This document shows positions 17,615 to 26,860 of a DNA stretch of 64,000 bases, piece by piece; position 1 is the first letter of the stretch, and each line of letters opens with the position of its first letter. This DNA comes from Tenacibaculum aiptasiae (lineage in GTDB: Bacteria > Bacteroidota > Bacteroidia > Flavobacteriales > Flavobacteriaceae): positions 248,530-312,529 of the forward strand of contig NZ_WAAU01000008.1 of the NCBI RefSeq assembly GCF_008806755.1. The letters are read 5' to 3'. Both the position numbers and the translations under genes were made by a program. The notes under the pieces were generated by a model that ran no database searches, was not told the DNA's origin, and saw nothing but the letters and a program-made list of their open reading frames with translations.

Positions 17615-18889
17615 CTACATTACAAATAATCTCTTATCGTGCATTAAATCATATACCTTCTCTCCTATTTGCTCTAAAGCTTCGTCGTTTCCAGCGTTCA
17701 TTAATGCTTCATCAATTAAGTCTACTACAGTTTCCATATCAGACTCAACTAATCCTCTTGTAGTTACAGCAGCAGTACCAACACGGATTCCTGAAGTTAC
17801 AAATGGACTTTGAGTATCAAATGGCACCATGTTTTTATTTACTGTAATTTCAGCCTTACCTAAAGCTTCTTCAGCTTCTTTTCCAGTAATGTCTTTGTTA
17901 CGTAAATCGATTAACATACAGTGGTTATCAGTTCCTCCAGAAATAATATCGTATCCTTTAGCTACAAATGCTTTAGCCATTGCTTGTGCATTTTCTTTTA
18001 CTTGTAATTGATATTCTAAGAACTCATCAGTTAAAGCTTCACCAAAAGCAACTGCTTTAGCAGCAATAACGTGCTCTAATGGTCCACCTTGGTTTCCTGG
18101 GAAAACTGCTGAATTTATCAATGTTGACATTTTCTTTAATTTCCCTGACTTTAATTTTAATCCAAATGGATTTTCAAAGTCTTTTCCAATCATAATCATA
18201 CCTCCACGAGGTCCACGTAATGTTTTATGCGTAGTTGTTGTTACAATATGACAATGAGGTAATGGATCCGATAAAATACCTTTAGCAATTAATCCTGCCG
18301 GGTGTGAAATATCTGCCATTAAAATAGCACCAACACTATCAGCTACTTCTCTAAACTTTTTAAAATCGATATCACGAGAATAAGCAGAAGCTCCAGCAAT
18401 AATTAACTTTGGCTTGTGCTCTTTAGCCTGTTGCTCTAAATGATCATAATCAATAATACCTGTAGCTTTATCTACTCCATAAAACACTGGATTGTATAAT
18501 TTTCCAGAGAAGTTTACTGGCGAACCGTGCGTTAAGTGTCCTCCATGAGATAAATCGAAACCTAAAATAGTATCACCTGGCTTTAAACAAGCAGCAAAAA
18601 CAGCTGTATTTGCTTGAGAACCAGAATGTGGTTGAACGTTTACATATTCAGCTCCAAATAACTGTTTAGCTCTATCAATCGCTATTTGTTCTACAACATC
18701 TACAACTTCACATCCTCCATAGTAACGTTTACCAGGGTATCCTTCAGCATATTTATTGGTTAAAATAGAACCTTGAGCTTCCATTACTTGCTCACTTACA
18801 AAATTTTCAGAAGCTATCAACTCTAAACCATGTAGTTGACGTTCTTTTTCTTCTTGAATTAAATCAAATATTTGATGATCTTTTCGCAT
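17615..18889 (-). CDS. glyA: Serine hydroxymethyltransferase
   Basis: 424 aa, the full family length. Visible are [12 protein letters not shown] near the N terminus, HSGSQAN, the PLP-lysine motif [22 protein letters not shown] and the C-terminal [12 protein letters not shown]. It makes glycine and methylene-tetrahydrofolate from serine in the cytoplasm. It is transcribed alone, with a TACATTTG box on the minus strand 26 bp before the start. Confidence 0.98.
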   Translation of the reverse strand: MRKDHQIFDLIQEEKERQLHGLELIASENFVSEQVMEAQGSILTNKYAEGYPGKRYYGGCEVVDVVEQIAIDRAKQLFGAEYVNVQPHSGSQANTAVFAACLKPGDTILGFDLSHGGHLTHGSPVNFSGKLYNPVFYGVDKATGIIDYDHLEQQAKEHKPKLIIAGASAYSRDIDFKKFREVADSVGAILMADISHPAGLIAKGILSDPLPHCHIVTTTTHKTLRGPRGGMIMIGKDFENPFGLKLKSGKLKKMSTLINSAVFPGNQGGPLEHVIAAKAVAFGEALTDEFLEYQLQVKENAQAMAKAFVAKGYDIISGGTDNHCMLIDLRNKDITGKEAEEALGKAEITVNKNMVPFDTQSPFVTSGIRVGTAAVTTRGLVESDMETVVDLIDEALMNAGNDEALEQIGEKVYDLMHDKRLFVM

Positions 18890-18914
18890 CTTGCTATGTT
18901 GTTAAATAAGTAGT

Positions 18915-18922
18915 CAAATGTA
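18915..18922 (-). promoter_or_regulatory. -7 promoter box for glyA
   Basis: On the minus strand the sequence reads TACATTTG, a full match to TAnnTTTG, 26 bp before the glyA ATG. Confidence 0.6.
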
Positions 18923-19002
18923 CTAATTTTATTAATTAAGATTTATGCAATTTTAGCTTTATTTTAATCTTATTTTACCTCTTTTAAGCTAATTTTATTT
19001 GC

Positions 19003-19404
19003 TTATTTTTTTGTGTTATTTAACTCTTCTATTTTATCATTTATTTCTTTAATTCTTGCTCTTTCTTTTGCATTACGTATTTCAGTTTTCTCAAAAATAT
19101 GTCCATCAGTCCAAATTAATTTTAATTTTATCGCTTCATTTTTCAAATCTTCATAATACTTTTCATCTACTCTTTCAAATGCCCATATTCTCCATTTTAC
19201 AATTAAAAATGACCACATTAACCAACCCAAAATAATAGGTATTATAAATCCTATAATTGCTAATTGACCTGATATTAATTTAGATTCATAAAAATAATTT
19301 GTCAACCACATTAGCCCAATCATTACAATCATTACTGGAAAATTGACAAATATTTGTCCTCTGTTTAATACTTTATTAAATTCGTTTTTTTCTTCTTCTG
19401 ACAT
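19003..19404 (-). CDS. Membrane protein of unknown function, two membrane segments
   Basis: 133 aa. Two hydrophobic helices (about 20-38 and 46-70) are followed by a charged C-terminal helix-rich tail (75-133) that would lie in the cytoplasm. No catalytic motif is visible and I do not recognise the family. It is the first of a run of short unrelated minus-strand genes. Confidence 0.55.
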   Translation of the reverse strand: MSEEEKNEFNKVLNRGQIFVNFPVMIVMIGLMWLTNYFYESKLISGQLAIIGFIIPIILGWLMWSFLIVKWRIWAFERVDEKYYEDLKNEAIKLKLIWTDGHIFEKTEIRNAKERARIKEINDKIEELNNTKK

Positions 19405-19480
19405 ATTAAAAACTATTTGTTATCACACTTATTTAATTTCCCTCCTAAATAAGTTTATTAATGTTATACTTTAATTTATT

Positions 19481-19960
19481 TTATAATTCTTTATACATAA
19501 TATAAGCATCTACCAGCCCTAGTGTTTTATGTTTGAATGCTTTGGGTGTTGTACCTATAATTTCAAAACCAAACTTCTTCCAAAGAGCAACTGCTCCTTT
19601 ATTGGTACTTACTACAATATTAAACTGCATTCCAATAAAACCTAGGTCTTTGGCTAATTTTAGAGAATGCTCACACAATTTTTTACCAATACCTTTTCCT
19701 TGAGCTTTTGGAGAAACCATATAACTTGCATTGGAAATATGACTTCCTAAATCAATCTGATTAGGTTTTACAATATAAGTTCCTAGAATTTGGCCTTCTT
19801 CTTCAAATACGTATGTATGCATATAACTTGCAAACCAGTGTTTTTGTAAATCGGTTTTAGGTGTTTCTGGTGAAAAAACATAGGTATCTTCTGTTTTTAT
19901 GACAGCTTGAAAAATCTCCCAAATTTGATCAACATCTTTTTCTGTGGCTTTTCTTATCAT
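19481..19960 (-). CDS. GNAT family N-acetyltransferase
   Basis: 159 aa, single GNAT domain. The acetyl-CoA-binding stretch is VSPKAQGKGIGKKLCEHSL (about 82-100), a Q/R-x-x-G-x-G/A type loop. The C-terminal GLVDAYIMYKEL fits the phosphinothricin/L-amino-acid acetyltransferase-like subgroup. The substrate is unknown. Its stop is followed by 76 bp and the membrane-protein gene; the TlpA-like gene lies 9 bp on the other side. Confidence 0.85.
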   Translation of the reverse strand: MIRKATEKDVDQIWEIFQAVIKTEDTYVFSPETPKTDLQKHWFASYMHTYVFEEEGQILGTYIVKPNQIDLGSHISNASYMVSPKAQGKGIGKKLCEHSLKLAKDLGFIGMQFNIVVSTNKGAVALWKKFGFEIIGTTPKAFKHKTLGLVDAYIMYKEL

Positions 19961-19969
19961 TATTAGGTT

Positions 19970-20560
19970 TTAATTGGATTTTTTTAATTCCTTAAGTAGT
20001 GTTGATATTCTAGCTATAAATTCAGCTTTATTCTTCTCTTCATTATCAATATCATTTGGAATTCTTTTCTCTATATTTTTAATTATCAAATTTTTATCGA
20101 TAATTAACGTTTTAGGATATCCAAAAAACCCATAAGTATCTATATATTCTTTTGCCTCAATAACATGAGTAAATTCAAACTTGTTTGACTTTAAAAATTC
20201 ATTGACTTCAGTATTACTTTGGAAAGTAATTGAAATAAAATTTACTGTGCTTCCAAATTCTGATTTTATCTTATTTAAAAGTGGCATTTCATCTATACAA
20301 GGATGACAATTACTAAACCAAAAATTTATTACTGTTGGTTTTCCTTTTAAAAATTCTGACTTAATCTTTTTACCATTCAAAAGTGTTAGCTCAAATGGCG
20401 GTAATTTTTTTCCTTTAAAATCATAAATTTTTTCTTTAAATAAACCTTTAAGACTCATTTCTTTCATCATAGCTTTTTTTAATGAGTCAGACTCTGTTTT
20501 TTGTCCGAATGCTAAGCTTGAAATAGATACTAGTAACACTAATAATAGTTTTTTATTCAT
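19970..20560 (-). CDS. TlpA/ResA-like thioredoxin-fold protein, exported
   Basis: 196 aa with a signal peptide (1-19, ending AFGQ). The thioredoxin fold has the redox motif CHPC at 85-88 inside VINFWFSNCHPC, as in AhpC/TSA-Redoxin TlpA proteins of Bacteroidota. The cis-Pro region is GYPKTLIID. It would reduce or form disulfides in the periplasm. The partner protein is not visible; the neighbours are unrelated accessory genes. Confidence 0.85.
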   Translation of the reverse strand: MNKKLLLVLLVSISSLAFGQKTESDSLKKAMMKEMSLKGLFKEKIYDFKGKKLPPFELTLLNGKKIKSEFLKGKPTVINFWFSNCHPCIDEMPLLNKIKSEFGSTVNFISITFQSNTEVNEFLKSNKFEFTHVIEAKEYIDTYGFFGYPKTLIIDKNLIIKNIEKRIPNDIDNEEKNKAEFIARISTLLKELKKSN

Positions 20561-20584
20561 AGTTATTCATTTAAAACAATTGAT

Positions 20585-21294
20585 TTATTCTTCTATGATA
20601 TTTCTATTTAATTCAAGTAACGTAGAAAATTTAAAGAATTCATTTTTAGCTACCATTTCATATTCAAATTCAATAAATAATTCACAGGTTACTTTGTATA
20701 AATCATCATCAACTTTTTCGAATTTCATCTTTTTTATATCACATGGATTATACCTAGTACCTATATATACTGATGTTTCAGTATTATCTTCAGGAGTTGT
20801 TATTATAACTAGATTATCCAAATCAAAAGGATCTTTCTTATCTAATAAAATCCATTCTGATATAATGCTAGTTTCTTCAGGTTGTGATACATCTAAACCA
20901 GAATCAAACGTCTTTAATGGAATTATTATTCTATGATATAGCTTTTTTTCAAGACCAATATTCTTATTTTCAAACCAATAACATAAAACCTCTCCTTTTT
21001 CTGCTTCAGTTTTATTTTGTGGTCTATCCTTGGCATTGGTTTGATTAATTCATCAATGTCATCTTTATCTAACTCTATAAATTCTCCAAGTGAATATATT
21101 TTATTTTTTAAGTCTGAATCAACTTCTAACTCTAACTCCGAAATACAATTTAGTAAATACTCTAGAGCCAGATAATCATTATTATTCTCTATATGTGCTT
21201 TAATAGTATTATTGATATTTGACTTTTCTGTTGGGATTATTTTTAGCTTATCTAAAACTAAAATTAATTCTTTTGAATACTTTTCTAATGTCAT
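20585..21294 (-). pseudogene. Frameshifted gene; N-terminal part resembles MafI-type immunity proteins
   Basis: Two frames that appear separate belong together. Frame A (from ATG 21294) reads well to about codon 83 (DKDDIDELI), then gives a Lys-rich nonsense tail. Frame B starts at the same place without any ATG and reads on as QTNAKDRPQNKTEAEK and then a normal acidic protein to the stop at 20585. The switch falls at the TTAATT at 21043-21050; restoring one TTAA unit (4 bp) would join them into a protein of about 237 aa. The N-terminal 80 residues (helical, LALEYLLNCISEL) resemble small MafI-like immunity proteins; the rest is unknown. A sequencing error is possible. Confidence 0.55.
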
Positions 21295-21344
21295 TATTCT
21301 ATTATATATGTTGAATAAAATGGAGGAAAAAATCCTCCGTTTTT

Positions 21345-21869
21345 TTATTTTTTCAATTTATCAATCATCCTTTCTGCCCTACCAGCAACAGACTTTCTTT
21401 TATCTGATGTTAACCTTAGCAAGTGCGGAAATAACCATTCTTTTAACTCTCTATCAATTATTGACCATTTTGTTAATGTAACCATTGTTTGATTAAGAAC
21501 TATCCAATCGTTATGATTTGCAAGATTTCTTTTCATAATACTCTTTGCCTGTTCTATTTGTTTATCATTCATATCTACTTCTAATACTTCAAACAATTGT
21601 GCTAAAGTCCATTGAGTAGACGCCTGATTTATTTGAGCTATGTCGGTTAAAAACAAATCGATATAAGGAATTAAGAGTATCTTTTTTACCTTGCAAATCC
21701 TTTTCATTGCATTTGAAGTACGCAATCGAACAACTTCATCATTACTGTGATAACAATTGAATAATTCATTAAAAAGTTCGTTTTCAGCTAAAACTTCCTC
21801 TACAATTTCAACCGTATTCCCCAATGAATTTGGATGCCCTCCTTTTAAGCGTTCTTCAAAATTTCTCAT
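21345..21869 (-). CDS. HEAT-repeat-like protein
   Basis: 174 aa, all alpha-helical, with repeating helix pairs containing DEVVRLRTSNAMKRI, STQWTLAQLFEVL and SVAGRAERMI. Such layouts are HEAT-like scaffolds that bind proteins or nucleic acid. No catalytic motif. Similar short proteins are common as single genes in variable regions of flavobacterial genomes. It lies between the frameshifted gene and an acetyltransferase gene. Confidence 0.55.
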   Translation of the reverse strand: MRNFEERLKGGHPNSLGNTVEIVEEVLAENELFNELFNCYHSNDEVVRLRTSNAMKRICKVKKILLIPYIDLFLTDIAQINQASTQWTLAQLFEVLEVDMNDKQIEQAKSIMKRNLANHNDWIVLNQTMVTLTKWSIIDRELKEWLFPHLLRLTSDKRKSVAGRAERMIDKLKK

Positions 21870-21882
21870 TCAAAAAAGTATG

Positions 21883-22353
21883 TTAATTTATCCTTGACCA
21901 TTTTATTTTTACAGCAGAAATCTTTTCCAGTTCCAGTCTATTTTTAGCTAATTTTTTAAATCCATTTTTAAGATAAAAATTTAAAGGTGAATTATACAAA
22001 TCACCATTTTTCTTTTTATCCAAGTTATGATCTACTACCCATCCGTTTAACTCTTTCTCCTTTTGTTTGGCTAAATCTAATATTTTAGTACCGAAACCAT
22101 GTCCATGAACACTTGAATCTAAAATTATAACAAACCATCTTTCATTATCACGCTCAAAATCAAAATACCAACCTCTAATTTTTTCGTTTTTATCAACTAA
22201 AAGTATGTGAGATTGACCTAACAAATTTTGAAGATATTGGTCAAACTCATCTATGGTAGCATAAGACAGCTTTTCTGGATATTCATTATTCCATAATTCA
22301 AAAATCTCAAGCTTTTCTGTTGTTGATAATTTAGAACGGGTAATAAATTTCAT
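21883..22353 (-). CDS. GNAT-like N-acetyltransferase
   Basis: 156 aa. The GNAT core has WFVIILDSSVHGHGFGTKIL (about 75-94) with the G-x-G-x-G/A-type acetyl-CoA loop, followed by LNFYLKNGFKKL, a common GNAT C-terminal signature. The start overlaps the stop of the upstream acetyltransferase gene by one base, so the two GNAT genes are cotranscribed. Substrate unknown. Confidence 0.75.
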   Translation of the reverse strand: MKFITRSKLSTTEKLEIFELWNNEYPEKLSYATIDEFDQYLQNLLGQSHILLVDKNEKIRGWYFDFERDNERWFVIILDSSVHGHGFGTKILDLAKQKEKELNGWVVDHNLDKKKNGDLYNSPLNFYLKNGFKKLAKNRLELEKISAVKIKWSRIN

Positions 22354-22883
22354 TATTCATTAAATTCTTTTGGATATTCAACAGTTCCACTAACACCTTT
22401 TAATCCATTTTTTACTAACTCAATTACCATACAATTCTCTTTTGGAACTTCAAATGGCAACTCAATACCATATTCATTTGCTTGCTTGTATCCGAATCGT
22501 GGATAATAATTTTCGTGTCCTAATAAAACAATTGATGTATATCCTAAATCTGTTGCTTTTTGATGTGCTTCTATAATTAGTTTCCCACCTATTCCTCTAT
22601 TTTGATATGTTGGTAATACTGAAACTGGTGCTAATGCTAAAGATTCAAATTCATTAACAGAATTATTAATTTTTAACTTGGTAATTAAAATATATCCAAC
22701 AATTTTTCCATCTATTTCTGCAACTAAAGATAATTCTGGTATAAAAGCTTCTGATTTCCTTAATCTTTCTACTAAAAATTGTTCTTTATGATCACTAAAC
22801 TGCTCGTCTTTAAAGGCTTCTTTTATTAAACTGAAAACTTCTTTAAAATCGGTTACTTTTTCTTGTCTTATATTCATTTTCAT
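22353..22883 (-). CDS. GNAT family N-acetyltransferase (YhbS-like)
   Basis: 176 aa. The pattern MNIRQEKVTDFKEVFSLIKEAF, then LAPVSVLPTYQNRGIGGKLI and VLLGHENYYPRFGY, is that of YhbS-type acetyltransferases (cited in parts). Acetyl-CoA loop QNRGIG at about 114-119. Substrate unknown. It is the first gene of the minus-strand accessory run, opposite the fumarylacetoacetase gene. Confidence 0.85.
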   Translation of the reverse strand: MKMNIRQEKVTDFKEVFSLIKEAFKDEQFSDHKEQFLVERLRKSEAFIPELSLVAEIDGKIVGYILITKLKINNSVNEFESLALAPVSVLPTYQNRGIGGKLIIEAHQKATDLGYTSIVLLGHENYYPRFGYKQANEYGIELPFEVPKENCMVIELVKNGLKGVSGTVEYPKEFNE

Positions 22884-23098
22884 TGGTTTAATTTATATAG
22901 GAAGTAATTTGAAATATTGTATAGCATTTTGTAAGCGAATATAGTTAAAAATAGACTTTAATAAGCATTACTGCTACGATTATACGGTAAAGTCAATTCA
23001 TTTAATCTGTATTTATTTTAAGTTTTATATAACAATAAATTATTATTTTCTTTTCTAATTTTTTAACCATGAAATTGGGTAAAATTGAAAAAAATATG

Positions 23099-23106
23099 TA
23101 GGTTTG
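23099..23106 (+). promoter_or_regulatory. Promoter of the fumarylacetoacetase gene
   Basis: TAGGTTTG (-7) with a TTG at 23075-23077 (-33 region), 21 nt apart, the spacing seen in Bacteroidota promoters. The start codon is 27 bp downstream. Confidence 0.6.
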
Positions 23107-23132
23107 ATGTAAAATAAAACACAACAAATTCA

Positions 23133-24413
23133 ATGGAAATTACTGCGAATAATCCTAATAGAAAATCATGGTTAACTGTTAAAGAAGACTCTGATTTCCC
23201 TATCCAAAATATTCCTTTTGGAGTATTTATTACTAAAGACGATATTATTACTATTGGTACTAGAATTGGTGATTTTGCTATTGATTTAGGGGCCTTACAC
23301 CAACTTGGATATTTTGAAGGTATTCCTCTTACTGATGATATTTTCTTACAAGATACTTTAAATGACTTTATTGCCGACGGTAGAAAAACTTGGCGTTTAG
23401 TTAGAAATAGAATTGCCGATATTTTTGATGTTACTAATGGTAAATTACGTGACAATGCAAACCATAAAGACAAGGTAATTTTTAGAATGGAAGATGTAGA
23501 AATGCAATTGCCTGTTGCTGTAGGTGATTATACAGATTTCTATGCTAGTAAAGAACATGCTACAAACGTAGGTTCTTTATTCCGTGATCCTGAAAATGCT
23601 TTATTACCAAACTGGTTACACATACCTATCGGATACCATGGAAGAAGCTCTTCTATTATTCCATCAGGAACACCTATTCGTCGTCCTTTAGGACAACAAA
23701 GACCTAGTGAAGGAGAAACTACTCCTAACTTTGGTCCTTCAAAATTATTAGATTTTGAATTAGAAATGGCATTCATAACTACGGCTTCTAACCACCTAGG
23801 AGAACGTATTCCAATCGAAGAAACTGAAGATTATATTTTCGGATTAGTATTATTTAACGATTGGTCTGCTCGTGATATTCAAGCTTGGGAATATGTACCG
23901 TTAGGTCCTTTCTTAGGAAAGAACTTTGCTTCTACTATTTCTCCTTGGATTGTTACTTTAGATGCTTTAGAGCCTTTTAGAGTTGAAAATCCAAAACAAG
24001 TTCACGAACCTTTACCATACTTAAGAAAAGAAGGAAAAGGAAGTTATGATATTAACTTACAAATGGCTATTCAACCAGAAAATGCAGAAGAAACTGTAGT
24101 TTGTAATTCAAACTTTAAGTACATGTACTGGACTATGGCTCAGCAATTAGCACATCATACTGTAAATGGATGTCCTGTAAACGCTGGAGATATGATGGGA
24201 AGTGGAACTATTTCTGGTCCTACTAAAGATAGTTTTGGTTCTATGCTTGAATTAACTTGGAGAGGTCAAAATCCTATCAAGATGAATGATGGTACAGAAC
24301 GTAAGTTTATCAACGATCACGATACAGTTATTATGCGTGGATATTCTAAAAACGATAAAGTACGTATTGGTTTTGGTGAGTGTATTGGTAAAATTTTACC
24401 TGCTATAGAATAG
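23133..24413 (+). CDS. fahA: Fumarylacetoacetase
   Basis: 426 aa, full length for bacterial FAH. N-terminal SH3-like domain (NPNRKSWL, FPIQNIPFGVF) and the catalytic FAH domain with GYHGRSSSI, LDFELEMAF, FNDWSARDIQAWEY and GTISGPT. It splits fumarylacetoacetate to fumarate and acetoacetate in tyrosine/phenylalanine breakdown. No other gene of that pathway is next to it here. It has its own promoter and terminator. Confidence 0.96.
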   Translation: MEITANNPNRKSWLTVKEDSDFPIQNIPFGVFITKDDIITIGTRIGDFAIDLGALHQLGYFEGIPLTDDIFLQDTLNDFIADGRKTWRLVRNRIADIFDVTNGKLRDNANHKDKVIFRMEDVEMQLPVAVGDYTDFYASKEHATNVGSLFRDPENALLPNWLHIPIGYHGRSSSIIPSGTPIRRPLGQQRPSEGETTPNFGPSKLLDFELEMAFITTASNHLGERIPIEETEDYIFGLVLFNDWSARDIQAWEYVPLGPFLGKNFASTISPWIVTLDALEPFRVENPKQVHEPLPYLRKEGKGSYDINLQMAIQPENAEETVVCNSNFKYMYWTMAQQLAHHTVNGCPVNAGDMMGSGTISGPTKDSFGSMLELTWRGQNPIKMNDGTERKFINDHDTVIMRGYSKNDKVRIGFGECIGKILPAIE

Positions 24414-24434
24414 TAAAACCATATAATTTATAAT

Positions 24435-24466
24435 AAAAAGATGCTCATTTTGAGCATCTTTTTTTA
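24435..24466. terminator. Bidirectional terminator
   Basis: AAAAAGATGCTCA pairs with TGAGCATCTTTTT around TTT, between the convergent fahA and MFS genes. It overlaps the last bases of the MFS stop region. Confidence 0.88.
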
Positions 24467-25636
24467 TTTATAATCTTTATTTCTTTTTAGCCTAGTTATA
24501 TAATACAAGCCAACAACAGCAAAGAAAGCACAGGTATAAAAAGTTATAGGAATTTTTAAAATATCATCTTTATAGTACCAACCAGAGAAAAATGCACCAA
24601 GCCCAATTCCTGCCTCTAAAGCAATATACATTGTTGCTATAGATTTTCCCTTGGCTAATGGATTACTTAGATCTATTGTCCAAGCATTAATTGTTGGTGA
24701 TAAAATTCCCATAGCTAAACCATAAATTGCTGCACTAATTAATAAACCATTTTTAAAATTTAAATAGCCCAATAAAACCAGTGAGATAGCTAAAACTAAA
24801 AGTCCTATTTGGATCACTATTATTCTTCCGTATTTATCAGAAACTTTTCCTGCTATCATTCTTATAAATAAAGACGAAATTGTAAATACAATAAAAAATG
24901 TTCCCTTATTTATAATTGTTAAATGCTCACTCCAATCTGGTATTAAGGTTAAAATAACTCCAAAACCTAAGTAAGTTACAAATGTTATAACTGCTGACGG
25001 CAATGCTTCTTTAGCAATTATATCTCCTTTAGCTATTTTAAATGTAGCATACTGTATTTTTTGAGTATTGATTAAAGTTTCTTTTACTCTAAAAATTAAT
25101 ACAATAGATAGCAATGCTAGTAATGATGAACTATAAAAAAGAATCGTATAACTTGTATAAAGTTTAATATAACTCCCCAAAGCTGGCCCTAAGGCTAAAC
25201 CAGAACTAAAACAAAGTCCTTGAATTCCCATGGCCTCTCCTAGTCTATTTTTAGGTATAATGTCTGATACATAAGCTGCAATGGCTGTTGGACTAAAACC
25301 TGTAGAAAATCCATGTAATAAACGTAAGAATAAAAATCCTGATACAGTTGTTAAAATTGGATATAAAGCCCCACAGATAATACAAACTAACGCACCAAAA
25401 ATCATAATTGGTTTACGCCCAACAGTATCTGTAAGCTTACCACTAAAAGGTCTTGATAAACCTGCTGTTAACGTAAACAATGCAATAATTAATCCTTTGT
25501 ATTCTGCTCCTCCTAAACCACTTATATAATTTGGTAATTCAGGAATTAACATATTGTAACTTGCTGAAAAAAATAACGAGCTAATACAAACAAGAATAAA
25601 GCTTGTAGAATATAATTTAGTGTTTGTTGTTTCCAT
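24464..25636 (-). CDS. Major facilitator superfamily transporter
   Basis: 390 aa with about 12 membrane segments. The loop 2-3 signature is GKLTDTVGRKPIM and its counterpart in the second half is GKVSDKYGRIIV. Inner-membrane exporter or importer; the sequence does not show the substrate. Its start is directly after the stop of the HD-domain gene (no gap), so the two are one operon. Confidence 0.9.
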   Translation of the reverse strand: METTNTKLYSTSFILVCISSLFFSASYNMLIPELPNYISGLGGAEYKGLIIALFTLTAGLSRPFSGKLTDTVGRKPIMIFGALVCIICGALYPILTTVSGFLFLRLLHGFSTGFSPTAIAAYVSDIIPKNRLGEAMGIQGLCFSSGLALGPALGSYIKLYTSYTILFYSSSLLALLSIVLIFRVKETLINTQKIQYATFKIAKGDIIAKEALPSAVITFVTYLGFGVILTLIPDWSEHLTIINKGTFFIVFTISSLFIRMIAGKVSDKYGRIIVIQIGLLVLAISLVLLGYLNFKNGLLISAAIYGLAMGILSPTINAWTIDLSNPLAKGKSIATMYIALEAGIGLGAFFSGWYYKDDILKIPITFYTCAFFAVVGLYYITRLKRNKDYK

Positions 25637-26218
25637 TTAGAATGATGTAAATACTTCTTCTATTTCTTTTTTTGAATAATCCCATATCAATTTCGATCCA
25701 TTTTCAATTGGACTCGTCTTTTTTAATACTTTGTCCAACGGAACATTGTATTCTTTCCAAGTTCCTCCATTATTAGAAATATTTTGTAAAATAGGTTCAA
25801 AACGGTCCATTACTTTGGCAAATTTGGCTTCATTGGTTTCTCCTTCCTCAAATTCTAACCAGATCTCAATAAATTCTTTAGCCTGCTTCTCTGGTAATAA
25901 TCCAAATATTCTTTTGGCAGCTTTTAATTCTTCAAAAGTATTTTTATGGTTCTTATCATTATCAAAAATAAAAACATCTCCCGAATCAATTTCAACAATG
26001 TCATGAATCAAAACCATTTTTAAAACTTTTAAAATATCTATCTTAACATCAGAATGTTCTGCTAAAATAATTGTCATCATTGCTAAATGCCAACTATGCT
26101 CTGCATCATTCTCATATCTATCGCTATTAAACAACTTTGTTTTTCGTTGTATATACTTTAACTTATCTATTTCTTTTATAAAATTTATTTGCTCTAAAAA
26201 ACCCTTCATGTAATTCAT
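25637..26218 (-). CDS. HD-domain hydrolase (5'-nucleotidase YfbR-like)
   Basis: 193 aa. Metal ligands of the HD fold are in ENDAEHSWHLA (His about 42) and in LIHDIVEIDSGD (HD about 70), with a later Asp in AKVMDRFEPIL. This pattern matches YfbR/YGK1-type 5'-deoxynucleotidases that remove phosphate from dNMPs. Substrate specificity is inferred from the family. It is cotranscribed with the MFS gene and divergent from a Crp/Fnr gene. Confidence 0.85.
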   Translation of the reverse strand: MNYMKGFLEQINFIKEIDKLKYIQRKTKLFNSDRYENDAEHSWHLAMMTIILAEHSDVKIDILKVLKMVLIHDIVEIDSGDVFIFDNDKNHKNTFEELKAAKRIFGLLPEKQAKEFIEIWLEFEEGETNEAKFAKVMDRFEPILQNISNNGGTWKEYNVPLDKVLKKTSPIENGSKLIWDYSKKEIEEVFTSF

Positions 26219-26268
26219 TATTTATAATTTTACACTGCAAAAAACTAGCTATTATAATTCTTATAAAA

Positions 26269-26280
26269 GGACAAATGTCC
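26269..26280. promoter_or_regulatory. Palindrome between the divergent HD/MFS operon and the Crp/Fnr gene
   Basis: GGACAAATGTCC has 4-bp GC-containing arms around AAAT, unusual in this AT-rich spacer. It lies 11 bp before the Crp/Fnr start and 51 bp before the HD-gene start. It is a plausible operator for the adjacent regulator. Confidence 0.45.
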
Positions 26281-26291
26281 CAACTATAAAA

Positions 26292-26849
26292 ATGATTCGA
26301 ATAAATCCTGATTTTCTATCCTATGTTGAAGTTCTAGTTGAAAAACATTTAGATTATTTTACATTAGAAAAGTATACTTCAAAAGAGGTTATTTTAAAAC
26401 AAGATAAGCGCTATCATTCATTATTCATTATAAAAAGTGGTATTACTAAATGCTATTTATCTGATGAAAATGGAAAAGATTTTATTCAAGAATTCTTAGG
26501 AGAAGGAATGGAATTTGGTGAATTAGAAGTTTTTAGTGGAAAATTAAGCTTTTGTACCATTGAAGCCATTTCTGAAGTAGAGTTATATAAAATTTCTCAC
26601 CAAAACTATACTCAATTACTTGAAAACGATCCTATTTTTAATAGACTTGTGATGAAATCACTTGCAGCTAAAATTGCTTACAAAGCACCAAGACACTCGT
26701 TTCAACAATCGTATTCTATAGAAGAAAATATTTTAAAACTAAAAAAATCCTATCCAAACTTCGATAAAGTATTTTCTAAAAAAGATATTGCTAACTATTT
26801 AGGAATTACGGTTCGTAGTTTAAATAGGACTCTAAATAATTTGAACTAA
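26292..26849 (+). CDS. Crp/Fnr family transcriptional regulator
   Basis: 185 aa. An N-terminal cNMP-like barrel (EVILKQDKRYHSLFIIKSG in part, then GMEFGELEVFSGK) and a C-terminal winged helix with FSKKDIANYLGITVRSLNRTLN. No Cys cluster. It is divergent from the HD/MFS operon with 73 bp between starts and the GGAC-GTCC palindrome in that gap, so it probably controls that operon and itself. Confidence 0.85.
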   Translation: MIRINPDFLSYVEVLVEKHLDYFTLEKYTSKEVILKQDKRYHSLFIIKSGITKCYLSDENGKDFIQEFLGEGMEFGELEVFSGKLSFCTIEAISEVELYKISHQNYTQLLENDPIFNRLVMKSLAAKIAYKAPRHSFQQSYSIEENILKLKKSYPNFDKVFSKKDIANYLGITVRSLNRTLNNLN

Positions 26850-26860
26850 GAATCTATTTT

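Noticed and set aside
20585..20821. Separate 78-aa gene
   Set aside because: The only start codon is a TTG inside a continuous upstream frame, and that frame reads on as good protein without any ATG. It is the second half of a frameshifted gene.
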